DNA from: Turbatrix aceti
Taxonomy: Eukaryota; Nematoda; Chromadorea; Rhabditida; Panagrolaimidae
Length of the DNA stretch: 64,000 bases
Direction of reading: 5' to 3'
NCBI GenBank assembly: GCA_963969345.1
Contig: OZ017770.1
Span: 9,604,180-9,668,179 of the forward strand
Below the pieces are notes generated by a model. That model was not told the origin of the DNA, made no database searches, and saw nothing but the letters and a program-made list of their open reading frames with translations. The position numbers and the translations under genes were made by a program. Shown one piece after another: positions 12,722-24,719 of this stretch (positions within the stretch are counted from its first letter, which is position 1; the number at the start of each line of letters is the position of its first letter).

Positions 12722-13021
12722 ATTCAACTTGGGGCTTCTGTTATCTCTCAACTTTTTTATGCAATGAGGCTACAGACTTCAAATGCCTACCATCGTAATG
12801 GGGAAATTTTCCTCCAAACGAAAACAATTTTTTGCATTGATTGCTTTCACTCGTGTTTGATAAAAACTGGTCGCAAAAAAGCCACGTTGTATGTAATAGA
12901 TTCACTTAGGAGTACAGTATTTCTGGATCATCGGAGAGGACCAAAAACGGTTGTTGACTACATTCTGCCTGTGACAGCTACCGGTTGGTGCAAGAAAGGA
13001 CGCGACAGCACGGACAGGTGG

Positions 13022-13800
13022 TATAAGGACCGTTCACCATAAGGCCTTTTACCATAAGGCTTTTCACCATAGGAACGTTCCCCATATGGGCCTTTCGCCA
13101 TATGGAATACTCCCCATAGGAACGCTCACCATATCGGGCATTTCCCCATACGGGCGGTTTCCCATACACGCGTTACCCCATAGGGCGATTCACCATATCA
13201 CCAAGTAATTTTTGTGGTGGAAATTGAAGGTTTAGTGGCATATATCAAAATTGTAAATTTTTGAAAAAAAGTACGAATTTCGGGTTTTCGTGCGCGCCGA
13301 AGTTGACTGTGACGTTGCGAGGAGTCACAAAATGCGGTATCACAAAATGTTATCATTTTTGAGTGATAAAACGTTTTTTTTCATTTGCATTCCCCATATC
13401 ACTGGACCTTTTGTAATAAGTATCTCAGATTTTTTATAGTAAAAAAAAGAGGTAACAAAGTTAGAGGTAACTCTATAAAAAGAGATACCGTATTTTGTGA
13501 CTCCTGGCAACGTCACAGTCAACTTCGGCGCGCACGAAAACCCGAAATTCGTACTTTTTTTTAAAAATTTACAATTTTGATATATGCCACAATTTCCACC
13601 ACGAAAATTACTTGGTGATATGGTAAATCGCCCTATGGGGTAACGCGTTTATGGGAAACCGCCCGTATGGGGAAATGCCCAATATGGTGAGCGTTCCTAT
13701 GGGGAGTATTCCATATGGCGAAAGGCCCATATGGGGAACGTTCCTATGGTGAAAAGCCTTATGGTAAAAGGCCTTATGGTGAACGGTCCTACAATCGGAC
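13022..13800. repeat. Foldback MITE with ladder-like arms
   Basis: The arms are about 300 bases and inverted (13022-13345 and 13480-13800) around a loop of about 135 bases. The outer 180 bases of each arm are a ladder of short units built on ccataagg, ccatagg and ccatatggg, separated by tttt or cgttc. The inner arm has the paired words cgaatttcgggttttcg and gccgaagttgactgtgacg. It has no coding capacity. The ends read aggaccgttcaccat and its complement; a TA duplication is possible but not clear. Confidence 0.75.
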
Positions 13801-15465
13801 AGGTGACATAAGCCGCCACCCGCTGTGAAGGACTAAACCACCCGCAAGAGCAACTGTGCGCACCCCTAAAATTGTACAATAAGTAAATAAAATTTAGCGT
13901 AAATTCAGAATCTGCCAATTCTGGATTCTCTAGAATCCATTAGATCCGCGATACAATGCAGAATCAAGCTTTAGCATGTTATTGGACCTCTTAACACTCA
14001 TATTTTTCCGTTCAGAAGACAAATTGACAGGGCAAAAATGGCGGGAAAAATCGTTTGTGAGCAAACAGCGGCGTTTGTTGTTTGTTGACGCAGCTTTGCA
14101 CAGCTTACGTTTTCTAGTAGTCCTTCGGCGTTTTTTACTTATTGCGTGTAATTACCTTTGTATATGCTCGTAAATGTCTTTTGGCATGTTTGGCATTGTC
14201 ATCTCAGGAACGTTACTTTGGCACCAACTGGAGGTGAGGAAGGGCCTCTTTTCTCATTTTCGATGTTTACAACGCTTAGCGAACCCAATAGGCTCTAACG
14301 AGTTCCCGATCGTACTCAAACAGTGACGGATCTTTACATTGATGCTTTTCGCCGCTGGCATGCGCTCTGTCCTCACTTAAGCACTTTTCCAAATATTATT
14401 TTTTCTTTGGTTTGCCAAAGTAAGCGTTGTTCCAAATATTATTTTTTTTTCACTTTTTTCGACGTTGTTGATTCTGAATTCTGTGAAACCAGAAACGTGA
14501 CAAATTATCGAAATACATCTCGATCAAGCTTTTGCCTGCCTTCGTAGTCATGTCAAATTTGATGACTACGAGAATCGACATACTAACCCCCCTTTTTTTT
14601 CGCGAAGAGCCTCGAACATTCTAGAACGTTCTGCACGAGCATTTATTCGGTTGCGCATCTGTTTTTTGCCTTTGATATTATTTTTAGCTTTCTCCAGCCA
14701 TTTCGCTGTATTTATTCTCATGTTGCGTGTAAGAAGCATGGATTTGGGCCGAGATCCGCTAGGTACCCCTACATGCTTCTAATTTGTCACTTTTTGGTCG
14801 CTGCCCCCTCTGTCAGATCATTTTTGATGTTTTTTCTTTTGGTAAAGTCGTTCGTCATCGAAATCGACCTCATTGAGTTTCCAGTCGTAACCGAATTTTT
14901 TGAGTCTCTAGCATTGATCCCTGTTACCAATTACAGGCTTGTCCGATCACTTGTTAATTTTTTGACAGATTTTTTACCTTCCCCCCCAAAAGAAAAGCTT
15001 TTCTTGGCGCATTTTTTCTGATATACTTTTTCATGGTTTTTATATACATTGTATAACTGTATACGCACTACTGATGTAACTGAAGCCTTTTGCTTTGGTA
15101 TGCTTTCCAGCATCCCAATTTTGACATCCACCTTTAGCGTGAAGGAGAACCCAATTTTGACACCAACCGTAAATTATTACGCTCGACATTGATTTTCATT
15201 TGTTTTAATATTTTTGATTTCAGGAACGCCCTACCCAGATGCACAACCACCACGCTCTCAGTCTTCTGCTCACTTTGTCAAACGTAAGTTCAAGGGTTTT
15301 TAATTTTTGATTATGAAGGTGTGATGTAAACATTGGTGCGAATGTCATTCTGGGACGAAAGCAAATTTTTTTTTTCAACATTGAGTTGTACCCGAGAACG
15401 AGATTGTTTCTAACCGCTAGACCAGGGAACCTGAGAAACAAGTTTGTTAACAAGTTTAAAAAAGG
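13801..15465. other. Mostly gene-free spacer with one isolated exon-like segment
   Basis: One segment, 15225-15284, has a good acceptor (tttgatttcag) and donor (gtaagt) around an open 60-base stretch encoding TPYPDAQPPRSQ. No partner exon could be joined to it with confidence. The rest is T-rich with no supported gene. Confidence 0.35.
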
Positions 15466-15472
15466 CTTGGTG

Positions 15473-16292
15473 TCATCGATCTGATCGTGGGACAGGTCTA
15501 CGAGCTGGTTGCACGCGGTGCGCATCTATCCTACCTGTAGTAAGAACCGCGATCATTGTCATAAAACACCGAGCTTGCAAATTATACATCGACTTCTTTT
15601 TTCACTTTATTAAAAAACGTAGGCATGAGAAGAAGGAGAAGATGGAACAAAAGTTGTGTTCTTTCTTGATGTTCATTGGCAGCTGTGCCGTTCACTGTAC
15701 AGCTTACCTCTGAGAATCCGAGCCCGGGCGGAGCAGGCGCAGCAACGGAGAATCCACTTATTGCCCCTCTTGAAGAAGAATTGCTGACTCACTGGATTCT
15801 TTTTGAGAACCTTTGAGTCAGCCCGAAGACGAAGTTGATCGCCCTGGATCTTGACGGCTTCAAAAGTTTTGTATGAAACTTGGTTCAAAAATTTCCGCTT
15901 ATGTGGGTTTTGATCCAGATCTCTTGAGAAGATGAACTGGTACAGTTCATCTGCATGCTGCTAAAAGTGGATTTGACAATCGCCATTTTTTTATTACTTT
16001 AACTTACCACAGGACGAACCGAGTTTGCACGAAATGCCGCGGGCGGACGAGGAGCATTTCTTGCAGGCTAAAATTCAAGATTCAAAAACAAAAGTCTTGC
16101 TTCCGGGAACGCAATACTAACCTGCGGCGCACTGTGATTTCGAGGACGGAGACCTTGGCGGCGTGGGCGGGGTTCTTCGTCGTCGTCGTCGATGGTGATG
16201 ACTGGAATCTGCTGTTCTCCATCGTCTTCGTCATCAGAGATTGTGATAACCGCGATATCTTCGTCGTCGGAAATGGTTATAACATCAACCAT
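15473..16292 (-). CDS. Small protein with three SIM-like motifs and a Cys-rich basic C-terminus, spacer gene 2
   Basis: Four exons on the minus strand, 16292-16122, 16067-16008, 15960-15708 and 15534-15473, give 181 residues. All introns have GT..AG ends and all phases agree. Residues 1-40 hold three near-identical blocks (DVITISDDED, AVITISDDED, PVITIDDDDE). These are textbook SUMO-interaction motifs: a short hydrophobic strand followed by acidic residues. A Pro/Arg linker follows. Residues about 78-160 look folded and end in WILRCCACSARARI, then a basic tail. The Cys pair and the downstream His weakly recall FLYWCH-type zinc modules, but the match is too poor to name. The start lies 82 bases from the inner edge of inverted repeat 2, so its promoter is probably in the arm. 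A nuclear SUMO-reading role is inferred. Confidence 0.65.
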
Positions 16293-16737
16293 CGTCGAGG
16301 AACAGTGTAAATGAAGTTAATGACAAATTGAAAAGAGTAACTATTGACTTGCGTTGAACTAACCTCCAACTCATCAAGCACACTGAGTTGGAAAGTCACT
16401 CCACAGCTAGCGCGAGAATGAACAGATTTTTGAGAGCGTGCAGTGAATACGCGTGCAAAAGAAATTAATGTTCTTGTTTTTATGATATTTCAGATTTATT
16501 TTGTATGAGGATTCTTCACTACGTCTTTTGGACGTCGGAATCGGTGTCAAAAAACTTGTACATTAAACATTAAGTCCTCCAGCTTTTCCGGCTTTTCACG
16601 TTTTCCTTGAACATCCACTTTACGTCTGGTTTTTTTATCCAGAAATGATTTGGGTTTTCAAGTAAATCTGTTAGCCAGCCCATCTTTTGCTCTCAACTGT
16701 GAATTAACGACCTTTTTGCCGTCGTTGTCATTGCTTG

Positions 16738-17083
16738 CAGTGCTTTGATCGTCGTCATTGCCTCAATATCCTATCTCCGATCGATATCAACTTGGAGCCT
16801 AAGGTCAGTAACTCCACGTCGTTTTATGACTTTTTATGTTGGCGTTGTTTGTCTGCCATTACTCATTTCTCCGAGTTTTTTGTAATCACACTTTGTTTAT
16901 TTTATTTGGTTTTTATATCACACTTTGTATTTTTCTATTTTCCTTGGTTTTTATATCACACATTGTATATTATTGTGCTCAATTTCAGATGTATGCCGCT
17001 GTCCAAACCAACTCCGCGATTTGGAACCTTTGTGATGCGGTGCGAGCTCAGGAATTTGAGATCGGCAACTGTCTCCGCGATCT
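16738..17083 (+). CDS. Candidate exons in the right arm of inverted repeat 2
   Basis: Two open segments have strong splice signals. The first starts after attgcttgcag (about 16738) and ends at a gtcagt donor (about 16803). The second starts after gctcaatttcag (16989) and ends at a gtgagt donor (about 17083), with the intron between being T-rich. Joined in phase they read CFDRRHCLNILSP... and MYAAVQTNSAIWNLCDAV.... No start, end or family was recognised. A further open frame of 91 codons follows (17103-17378) but its phase does not join. It may be a gene fragment captured in the repeat. Treat it as a hint only. Confidence 0.3.
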
Positions 17084-17463
17084 GTGAGTATGAAGTGAAA
17101 CGTTGTCGACCGGTGAGTATGCTTTTTATTCCATAATCCCAAAAGGGGACTGGTACAGCATTGGCATCCACCCGTCGAGTAATCGACAGGTAGCTTTTTG
17201 TGCTTGGGGCTATGGGCTGGGTTTATATGTGCTTCGTTGGATGTACAGATTCGCCGCCGCAATAGACCCAGATGCTGTTTGCTGGTGCGACCTTTGGCAG
17301 CCAATAAACGAACTTGGGACCAGAATTGGTAAGGATGCCGCTGTTCACTGGTTGTGGGAAGATCGCGAGGGGTTGTGACAAGGTCACAATTGTTTCATAG
17401 ACCACCATCGGCACCAACAAGCTGGCGCAAACTGGATTTTGTGGGAAATGGGGACTATGCGTT

Positions 17464-17673
17464 TCAATGGGGACTATGCGTTTCAGGGTGATTGATCCAT
17501 TTATCGGGATACAGGAACGTGGGTTGACATCCGTTATCGCTGACGACGAGTGCTGGAACGCCAGCTACTACGGCAATGGCATTTGAGACGAAAGCGTTGA
17601 TGACTGTGTCTGCTGTGACATTTGTAAGCGGCATGACCCACAGGAACTTCGAAAAAGCATCGCTGGCCGGTAT
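17464..17673 (-). pseudogene. Retrotransposon integrase fragment (right-arm copy)
   Basis: This is the mirror of 5505-5714 and has the same DAFSKF and VVSDNG motifs on the minus strand. It is decayed and incomplete, and was duplicated together with the arm. Confidence 0.7.
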
Positions 17674-19693
17674 GCCCGATTGTCAAGAGTCAAACCGGTG
17701 CGCGCCTTCGTTGTTGTTTCCAGTGTGGTGTGAGTAATCGCCTAAGGTGTCGTAGTGACTGTTGCCGTCCTTGACGTTGCCTTTGTTGCTGGGGGTAACG
17801 TTGTAGCTATTGTAACGATTGGCGATCTTGTAGTCGACGTACTCATCGGTGTGGCGACTGTCGTCGATGTACTCGTCATTTTTGTTGTTGGAAACGTGGT
17901 CCTCGTTGTTTTCGAGACCGAAGCAGTAAATTTGCCTGTGGTGGACATTGTAAGAATCGTGGTAGCTACTGCTGTTGTTGGGCTTGTCTATGTTGTAACC
18001 GTGGTAGTCACTATTGATTCCGTAACTTTTGTATTGCGTATCTCCATGGCCGATTTCCGTAAGACTTTCGACTTTACATTTTCGTCATCTTCCCGTATTC
18101 GGTGAGCCTGTCTACGCTTTCGTTTCTTGACTCTTTGCGAAACACTGTCTGTGTGGATGGTTGTGTCGATGTGCATCTTGAATGACCGCCCAAATGTCGT
18201 TAAACAATTTTTGAGCTTCTTCTGAAACACAGTCTGGTGGCTTTCCGTCTTCTAACATAACGTGCGAAATGCCATGCAAAAAAATTTCCCAGGTTGAACA
18301 TTTTGTCAAGTGCCGCCGCGGGTCGCTGTGAGTCGCAGTGGGTGGCATGAGGTCGATGGGGGAGGGGGAGTGCCGTACAAAAAAGACAGGCATAATTTTA
18401 CGATTTGCAGGCTAACTCATCACTCATCATGCATAATTAATTAAATAAGCTTTAACGGCATCAATTATGTTATCAATTCACTTTGCCATGTGCTCGTTAA
18501 AAATTACGTATTTTCCCTTTGAATTCTTTGTGGACCTTTTTATAACTAGCCAGTCACCGTACTTTTGCAAGTGGGGACTTCCTGCTTGTTTGATGGATGG
18601 TTGGGGGACTCAGCCAGTCAGTCGTTGTCCACCCAGCCAGCCAGCTGGTCGTTTCTCCTCTCCACGCACCTTGCTGCTTGTTTCAATGTACTGTGAGGGA
18701 AAAAAAAAGAAAAATGCAAACGAGAATTTTGCAACGCTATATTTCGGATCGCTGTGCGAAACAATTTTTCAAAAATGCTTCAGATGAATATTCTTGAAAC
18801 AAAGAAAAGCAGGCTGGTAGTTTTCAGGCTTTCAGATGCCAGAAATATTCATGACATGTGTGGGCGCATCCTTGGCCAACCTTTTGTGATGCCTGCCGGA
18901 ATGCTGTGCGATGCTTTATGTCCATACATTCCAGCGTGAAGAAAGCCTGTGTCGCAACGATTTCTATCTTCTAGTAGAACGTACTACAGACCAACCAGTT
19001 TTACGGAAAGGAACGCAAGTAACCGAGATTTTTTTTGCTCTGTTGTACGTTGCAAAAGAGAAACCCCTATGTTCAGGTGAACGTTTATGTAGTTTGTGCA
19101 GAGGGAAGTCAACTCATTCAGCGTTCGTTGAATTCTGTGTTGATCGGTTCATCCGTCCGCTCTCTCTTCATTGCCAGGGAGAGAAAGAGACGAACGACAG
19201 ACAATTTTCCGTAACGCTTGCTTGGATGGAAAATGCTTCCGCAAAACACCAGAGCCCAGAAACGGAAAAGCTGATAAATATACAGCTATTCAAAATCATG
19301 ACTTTGGTGATTTGTCGACGCTATCCTCCGAACAAGGTGCACACGTCAGAGCTTATTTCTACGCATAATTCAAATGACGATGGGCTGGTATACATTCATA
19401 TTTGGGGCCTGGTTTTGTCGTCTACGATTATGCTTGACTTTCAGGTCGTCTTGTCGATGACAGAGTAGACCGCGCCGTAGTCTAGTTGGAAACGAACGTG
19501 GCGTCCATTTACGAGCGTTTCTGCGTCTGCTGGTGCCGACGGAGCTTCGTGATGTGATCGAGTAGTTGCAACCGACGATATTGAGTATGTAGATCGCAAA
19601 ATTCGTATCCGTCCTCGTGACTATGTCGATTGAAGGCACGCCATGCACTTCTTCGATTCGGTGAGTAGACATTGAACGTGAGCGGTCGTCGAT

Positions 19694-19807
19694 CTTGTTT
19701 TTACATACCTTTTTAGAGTGGTTTAGCTTCCCGCGATGATTGCATTTTTCGTCGAAGGCCGGACAGGTCTTGGCGCCTATAGCGTGCTTCACGTCGCAAT
19801 AATTCAA
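19694..19807 (-). pseudogene. Gag zinc-knuckle fragment
   Basis: The minus strand encodes CDVKH, then KTCPAFDEKC, then GKLNHSKKVC. This is the arrangement of the double zinc knuckle region of LTR-retrotransposon nucleocapsids (C..KH....CPA..K.C..CGK.NH...VC). One expected Cys is replaced by Arg (NHRGK where NKCGK is usual). The open frame continues to 19370 in R-like DNA with no recognisable domain. It is a relic in the orientation opposite to the pol relic that follows. Confidence 0.55.
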
Positions 19808-20454
19808 ACAGTCAACGACTCCATTGCAATGGAGTTTTATGTAATCCTTGGCGCCCCATGTTCAGGCGAACGTTTTGTTAAGCTTGGATGAGGTAGAATT
19901 GGTTTTTATGACCAAACAAGTCAGGGACAACCTTCGACGGTGGCGAAGAATTTGTTGATCTATTGTTTTAGCCACAAGCAAGTAAAACTAAAATACTCCC
20001 CCAATGCTAAAAAAATGACACATTTGTTTGATACAAAGTAGGGGCATTCAGAGAATAATAAAATAAAAACAGCTTCTATTCAAAATAAAAATGCGCCTAA
20101 AAAATTCAATCCTATCGGTAATTAAAAAATGATACTGCATTTTATGATGACAAGTAAACAACATTATGACACATTACTCGGTATCTTGTATTGTTTCTGG
20201 ATCTTCAAAATTACACGGAAAGCAAACCAGTACACCGAGTCATGCATTATTGTTGTTTTATGTCAAAGAAAGCATCATCAACTCCAATGAATTGCCCCAA
20301 CTTTCTCATCTGTGATGACAAACGAGAATCATACTACGGGGAGCGTATCAACGATGCAGAATGCGTGGAGGCCGTTAAAGGCAGAAAATATGTATGATAA
20401 GCAAAATCGGCAACAAGATACGCCAACATTACAATAAACAAGCACCCAGTCAGT
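19808..20454. other. Gene-free stretch between retroelement relics
   Basis: AT-rich DNA. A short open frame at 20191-20397 with KASSTPMNCPNF may be a degraded piece of the following retroelement. Nothing else is supported. Confidence 0.35.
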
Positions 20455-22614
20455 CTCATGATCGATACCGGCGCGGTTAGGACAGCCATCACGGAACGTC
20501 TTTGGGCACGCATCGGCAGGCCGAAATTGAAGAAACCAACCTGGCGCCTATCAGCAGCCACAGGCCGCCACATAGAAGTAATCGGCACACTCAGAACTAG
20601 CGTAACTTTACTCAAGGACACCAAAACAGTGGATATTACTCGTAGCTCGCAACGTGGCCACCAAGACGGGATCGAAGAAATTCAACGTGATGAGCAAAAT
20701 CAATAAAGCAATTAGCAAACCAGACATCGATCAGTGTACACGATACCAAAATTCTTTCAACCAAGCGCGCTACCATATGCTATCAAGGCTGAAGTTGCAA
20801 AGCGACTCAAAGCGGACGTCAAACGAGGTATCTCATTCCCAGTCGAAACCTCCGAAGGGACTACCCCAATAGTAGCGGTGAGGAAATCAAACGGTGAGGT
20901 CCGAGTCTGCGGCGACTATAAGATGACACAGAACACCTCGCCGAATACAAAATTCTATCCCCTGCCCGAAATAGAAGATCTCCTGCGCAAATGAAACGGC
21001 GGCAAACGATTCTCCAAGTTCGACCTTTGCGATGCCTTCTACATATCAACTGAAACTAGATGAAGAATCAAAACCTCTTACAACTACCACGCACAAAGGA
21101 TTGTTCCAGCTGAACGCTCTCCCATTCGGGGAATCAGCGCCACCCGCAATTTTCAAGAACACAATGGAAAAGATCATGCAAGGAATCGCTGAAGCTATAA
21201 TACTCTTTCTCGATGGTAGCAGGGCCCGGTAGCGACAAGGTCAAGGTCCTCGACAAGGTCCTCCAACAATGCAGGGAGTTTGGACTTTGGCTTAATAAAG
21301 AGAAATGTGAGTTCTTCCAAAACGAGATAAAATTCATGGAGTACGTTATAAACAAAACGGGCATAAGAACTTGTCCGGACAAGATAGCAGCCCTATTGCA
21401 TGCTATGATCTCAACTAAAAGAGAGTCCTTTCCACAGACGCCAGCGACTACGACCTTGGTGCAGTAATATACCACAAGTATTAAACAAGGAGAGCATGAA
21501 AAAAATCATTACAGACGCATACCAAAAGCAGAAGCAAAGTACGCGCAGATCGACAAAAAAGCACTCGGCATAATTTTCAGCGAAACCGAATTAGAAAGGA
21601 ACTTGGGGAATCGGCACTTCACCCTGCTCAACGACCATCAACCTCTGGTACACAAATGTGTTTGGGAAACACGCTAGAGTCGGCACAATCGCAACTTGTC
21701 GCCTAACTAGAGAGACGATAATCATGATGAACTACGACTACAACGTAATACGTCCGAATAGCAGATTTTGGCAACACAGATGGGTTACAACGGCTACCAC
21801 TGAAGGAGGAGCACGAACCGTCGAAAGTCGCGGCGAAATCCTAGCAAGCGAAACAACTCCCCATCAACCTGGATGTCATACGCAAAGCAACGAAAGAAAA
21901 CAATGTGCTCCATGAAATTGTCAACAATGTACGCCACGGATGATCACCCGAAGCAGCACGCAATTTACCCCCGTGGCACAAACTTAGCACACAGCTAGAA
22001 AGCAAAGACGGCATCCTGTACAAAAGCGACAAACCCGTGATCCCAAAAGCTCAGGTCATCTAAGCACTCCGCGACTCGCCATCGGAACAGAAGGCTGCTA
22101 AACGTAGCCCGACAGACGTGTTGGTTCCCCGGCGTGAAGGAACGAATTATCAAAGCAGTCGATATGCAACAAACACGCTTTAAAATAAAAGAATCCATGG
22201 GAACCAGCGCAGCGTTTTTGGCACCGAATACACATGAATTTTGCCGGGCCCTTCTTAAATCATCAATGGCTGATAAGCTTCTTCAACTGGCCCGAAATTA
22301 TCAAACTAAAGAATAAAACAACGGAAGCGACAATCAAGAAGCTCAAATCCATTTTCGCAAGATTCGAGCCACAAGAACAGCTAGTCAGCGACAACGGAAC
22401 CTCACTCGGACTAGATGAAGATGCAGAGAGACGCCCGGCAAGAACGGTGACAACGCGCTCACAACGGTCCTCCATCTTTAGAGATCTACATCAACGCCAT
22501 GCAAGAAATATCCAGCCAAGCGTGTTTTTGACTCCAAAATCAAACCACCGTTGCAGCTCCTGGGCATTGAGCCCGAAGGAGAAAGAACCAGTAGCACCTT
22601 CACAAAGAGCGTAA
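20455..22614 (+). pseudogene. Ty3/gypsy-type retrotransposon pol relic
   Basis: Segments in order but in different frames: an aspartic protease with IDTGA (from 20458); reverse transcriptase fingers and palm (20734-21230) with KSNGEVRVCGDYK, THKGLFQLNALPFG and a damaged catalytic box (FLDG in place of Y.DD); RT thumb (21213-21400, LNKEKCEF, FMEYVI); RNase H start with TDASDYDLGAVIYH near 21436; a linker ending in WFPGV; and an integrase core with NWPEI and QLVSDNG (22234-22400). The order PR-RT-RH-IN is that of Ty3/gypsy. Frameshifts, stop codons (for example after the RT LLRK segment near 20994) and the lost RT aspartate show that it is dead. I could not find its LTRs. Confidence 0.85.
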
Positions 22615-22619
22615 TCCCC

Positions 22620-24250
22620 TTTGACAGTGAAAAACGATTAGGCAATGAATGATGGAAAACAAGACAGCTTCGATACAAAACGGCAGGCAACAAAAAAAGT
22701 AGAGATTACTACTGGGTAATATGCAATTTGTCTAATCAATCAGTATAATAATAGTGACAAATGACAATTGCTATAAAACAGTGCGGAGTAAAATTAAAAA
22801 TTAAAAAAAAAATAGCAATTTGCCAAGCAGTAAAAAATGATGACAAAAAAGATGAGAAGGGAACGATCAGAAAAACAGACGCATGTTATTATTCGAGCAA
22901 AGATTTTTCCAATGATGCAATAGGATACTGATCTCAGAAACCAAGGTCAGTATACGTGTGGCATCACTTTGAAAGCTGTTTCAAGAAAATTGCCACAAAG
23001 TAGGTATGTACCGATGCTTGCATGTTTTACTTCACAAAAGTAGAATGGAAGCGCTGTGTCAGGAGCCAGGAAAAGGAAAATCTTGGATTAACGGACTAGG
23101 GGTATAATTGACTGCCAAATAGAAAGACTCAATGATAGAAAACAAGGCACCGTCGATAAAAAAAAGCAGGTAACAAAAAAATAGAGATGTTGACTGGCTA
23201 ATATAGGAAAAAATTGCCGAACAGCAAAAAAATGATGACAAAGAAGATGAAAAGGGAAGGTGAGCAAAACAAAATCGTGAGCAAAGAAAGACGAGTAAGA
23301 CAGACGCATGTTTTTGCGAAAGAAATGGCAGGCCACCTACTCTAACATAAGCTGGGGTTTGAAAAGCATCTTTGAAACCAACGCAAGCTTCACTACATTA
23401 GTTCAACGCCGACAGCACAAGTTTTTTGAAAGCTTTAAACAACCTTTATTTACCCCGAAAGAATCGAAGTGAGGCAATCGACTGCTTCTTACAATCATGC
23501 CATACCATTTTGTTTGTACCGCGTGCCAATCACGTGCACAAGTCGCATTATATAAATTAATGAACATAGAAAAAAACTCAATGATGGAAATCAAGACAGC
23601 ATCGATACAAAAAAGCATCTGCAATTTGTCTGGTCAAACAGTGGTGACGGATGTCAATTGCTAAATATAAAAAAAAAGTGCAGGATAAAAAATTTAGAAA
23701 AAAAATGCAATTTGCCGAGCAGCAGCAAAAAATGATGACAAAGAAGATGAAAACGATGAGCAAGACAGACGCATGCTTTTGTGCAAGAAAAAAAGGCAAA
23801 CAGATGTGAGCTATCATAGCTCGACAAAAGCGCTGCATCAAACGTATCAACCCGAATCCATCCGGTAAAATAAAAAAGCAGGCTTCACCAGATTAACGAA
23901 AAAAGCGCAAACAGCACAATAATTTTGAAAGAAATACCTAGACAACCACCTTTACTCCAAAACCACCGAGTTGACACGATCGACTGCTGCGCACAATCAT
24001 GCCAAAACACACTAGTTGGTAGAGTTGAACTCACTTTGTATCACGAATTCTGCGTTGGTCTTTGTTGCCTTTTACAGCAAGCAGGTAGTTATTGCTATAT
24101 TTATGTTGCTGTAGGTGCTTGAATTTGAGCTATCTGACGATACCCGTGAGCTTTTGCATAACGAATGCTATTTTATCTTTTTTTTGCGTTTTGATGGCAA
24201 TTTATTGATTGTACTTTGCAAACAAACTTTATAGGATATGAGGAGTATAG
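22620..24250. repeat. Scrambled dispersed repeats related to the 10.5 kb foldback
   Basis: Several partial, mutually similar copies of the word group atgatgacaaagaagatga, gagtaagacagacgcatg and aaagaaatggca occur near 22830, 23230, 23700 and 23750. The same words occur in the foldback at 10500-11645. No gene is supported in this stretch. Confidence 0.55.
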
Positions 24251-24252
24251 AT

Positions 24253-24338
24253 AAAAAAAGGGGGAAGAGGGGGAATCGAACCGGGTTGTTTCCGACAGTT
24301 GAAATATTTTAAACCAGACTGTCTATTCCCGCTTGTTT
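24253..24338 (-). ncRNA. tRNA-like element, second copy
   Basis: The minus strand has a perfect B box (GGTTCGATTCC, 24272-24282), an upstream stem-loop with TTTAAAATA in the loop, and a T run downstream. It shares these and the downstream flank (ggatatgaggagtatag here, gatataaggagtttag there) with 12636-12721. The A box is poor. It is most likely a repeat derived from a tRNA gene. Confidence 0.4.
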
Positions 24339-24719
24339 TTTTTATGAATGTGCTCTGCTAAGAGCTCTGTATTTAGGACAAATGACTCGACGTCGTTGTA
24401 AAGGATAAAAGATGTATTGTGCCTTTGCTTTGCAGTTATGTATGTACGATTCAATAAACGATACAAATTATAATAAATATAAACCTGCAATGAATACATT
24501 GAAGCCAAATGTCATCGCACAACTGTTTTTCGTCATTGTTCCACCACCGCACATAACTAACAGGACTGCATAATGGCGGTACATTGTCAGCCAAAAGTAA
24601 TGGCAGAACAAACCATTGAAACGCGTTAAAATTCTATTTATCAACCAATTAATAATTTATTCTTCAAAAAAACTATTTTTCATTCACAAAAAAAATGCAA
24701 ATAAGACTGCTCATGGCCT

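Larger units (their letters stand above)
16374..19370. repeat. Right arm of inverted repeat 2
   Basis: This is the reverse complement of 3780-6774. The inner edge is sharp at 16374. The core 16791-18694 pairs base for base in length with the left arm. It has 30 bases at about 16718-16747 that the left arm lacks. The outer end (18900-19370) passes into R-like sequence ending in gtgatttgtcgacgctat. Confidence 0.9.
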
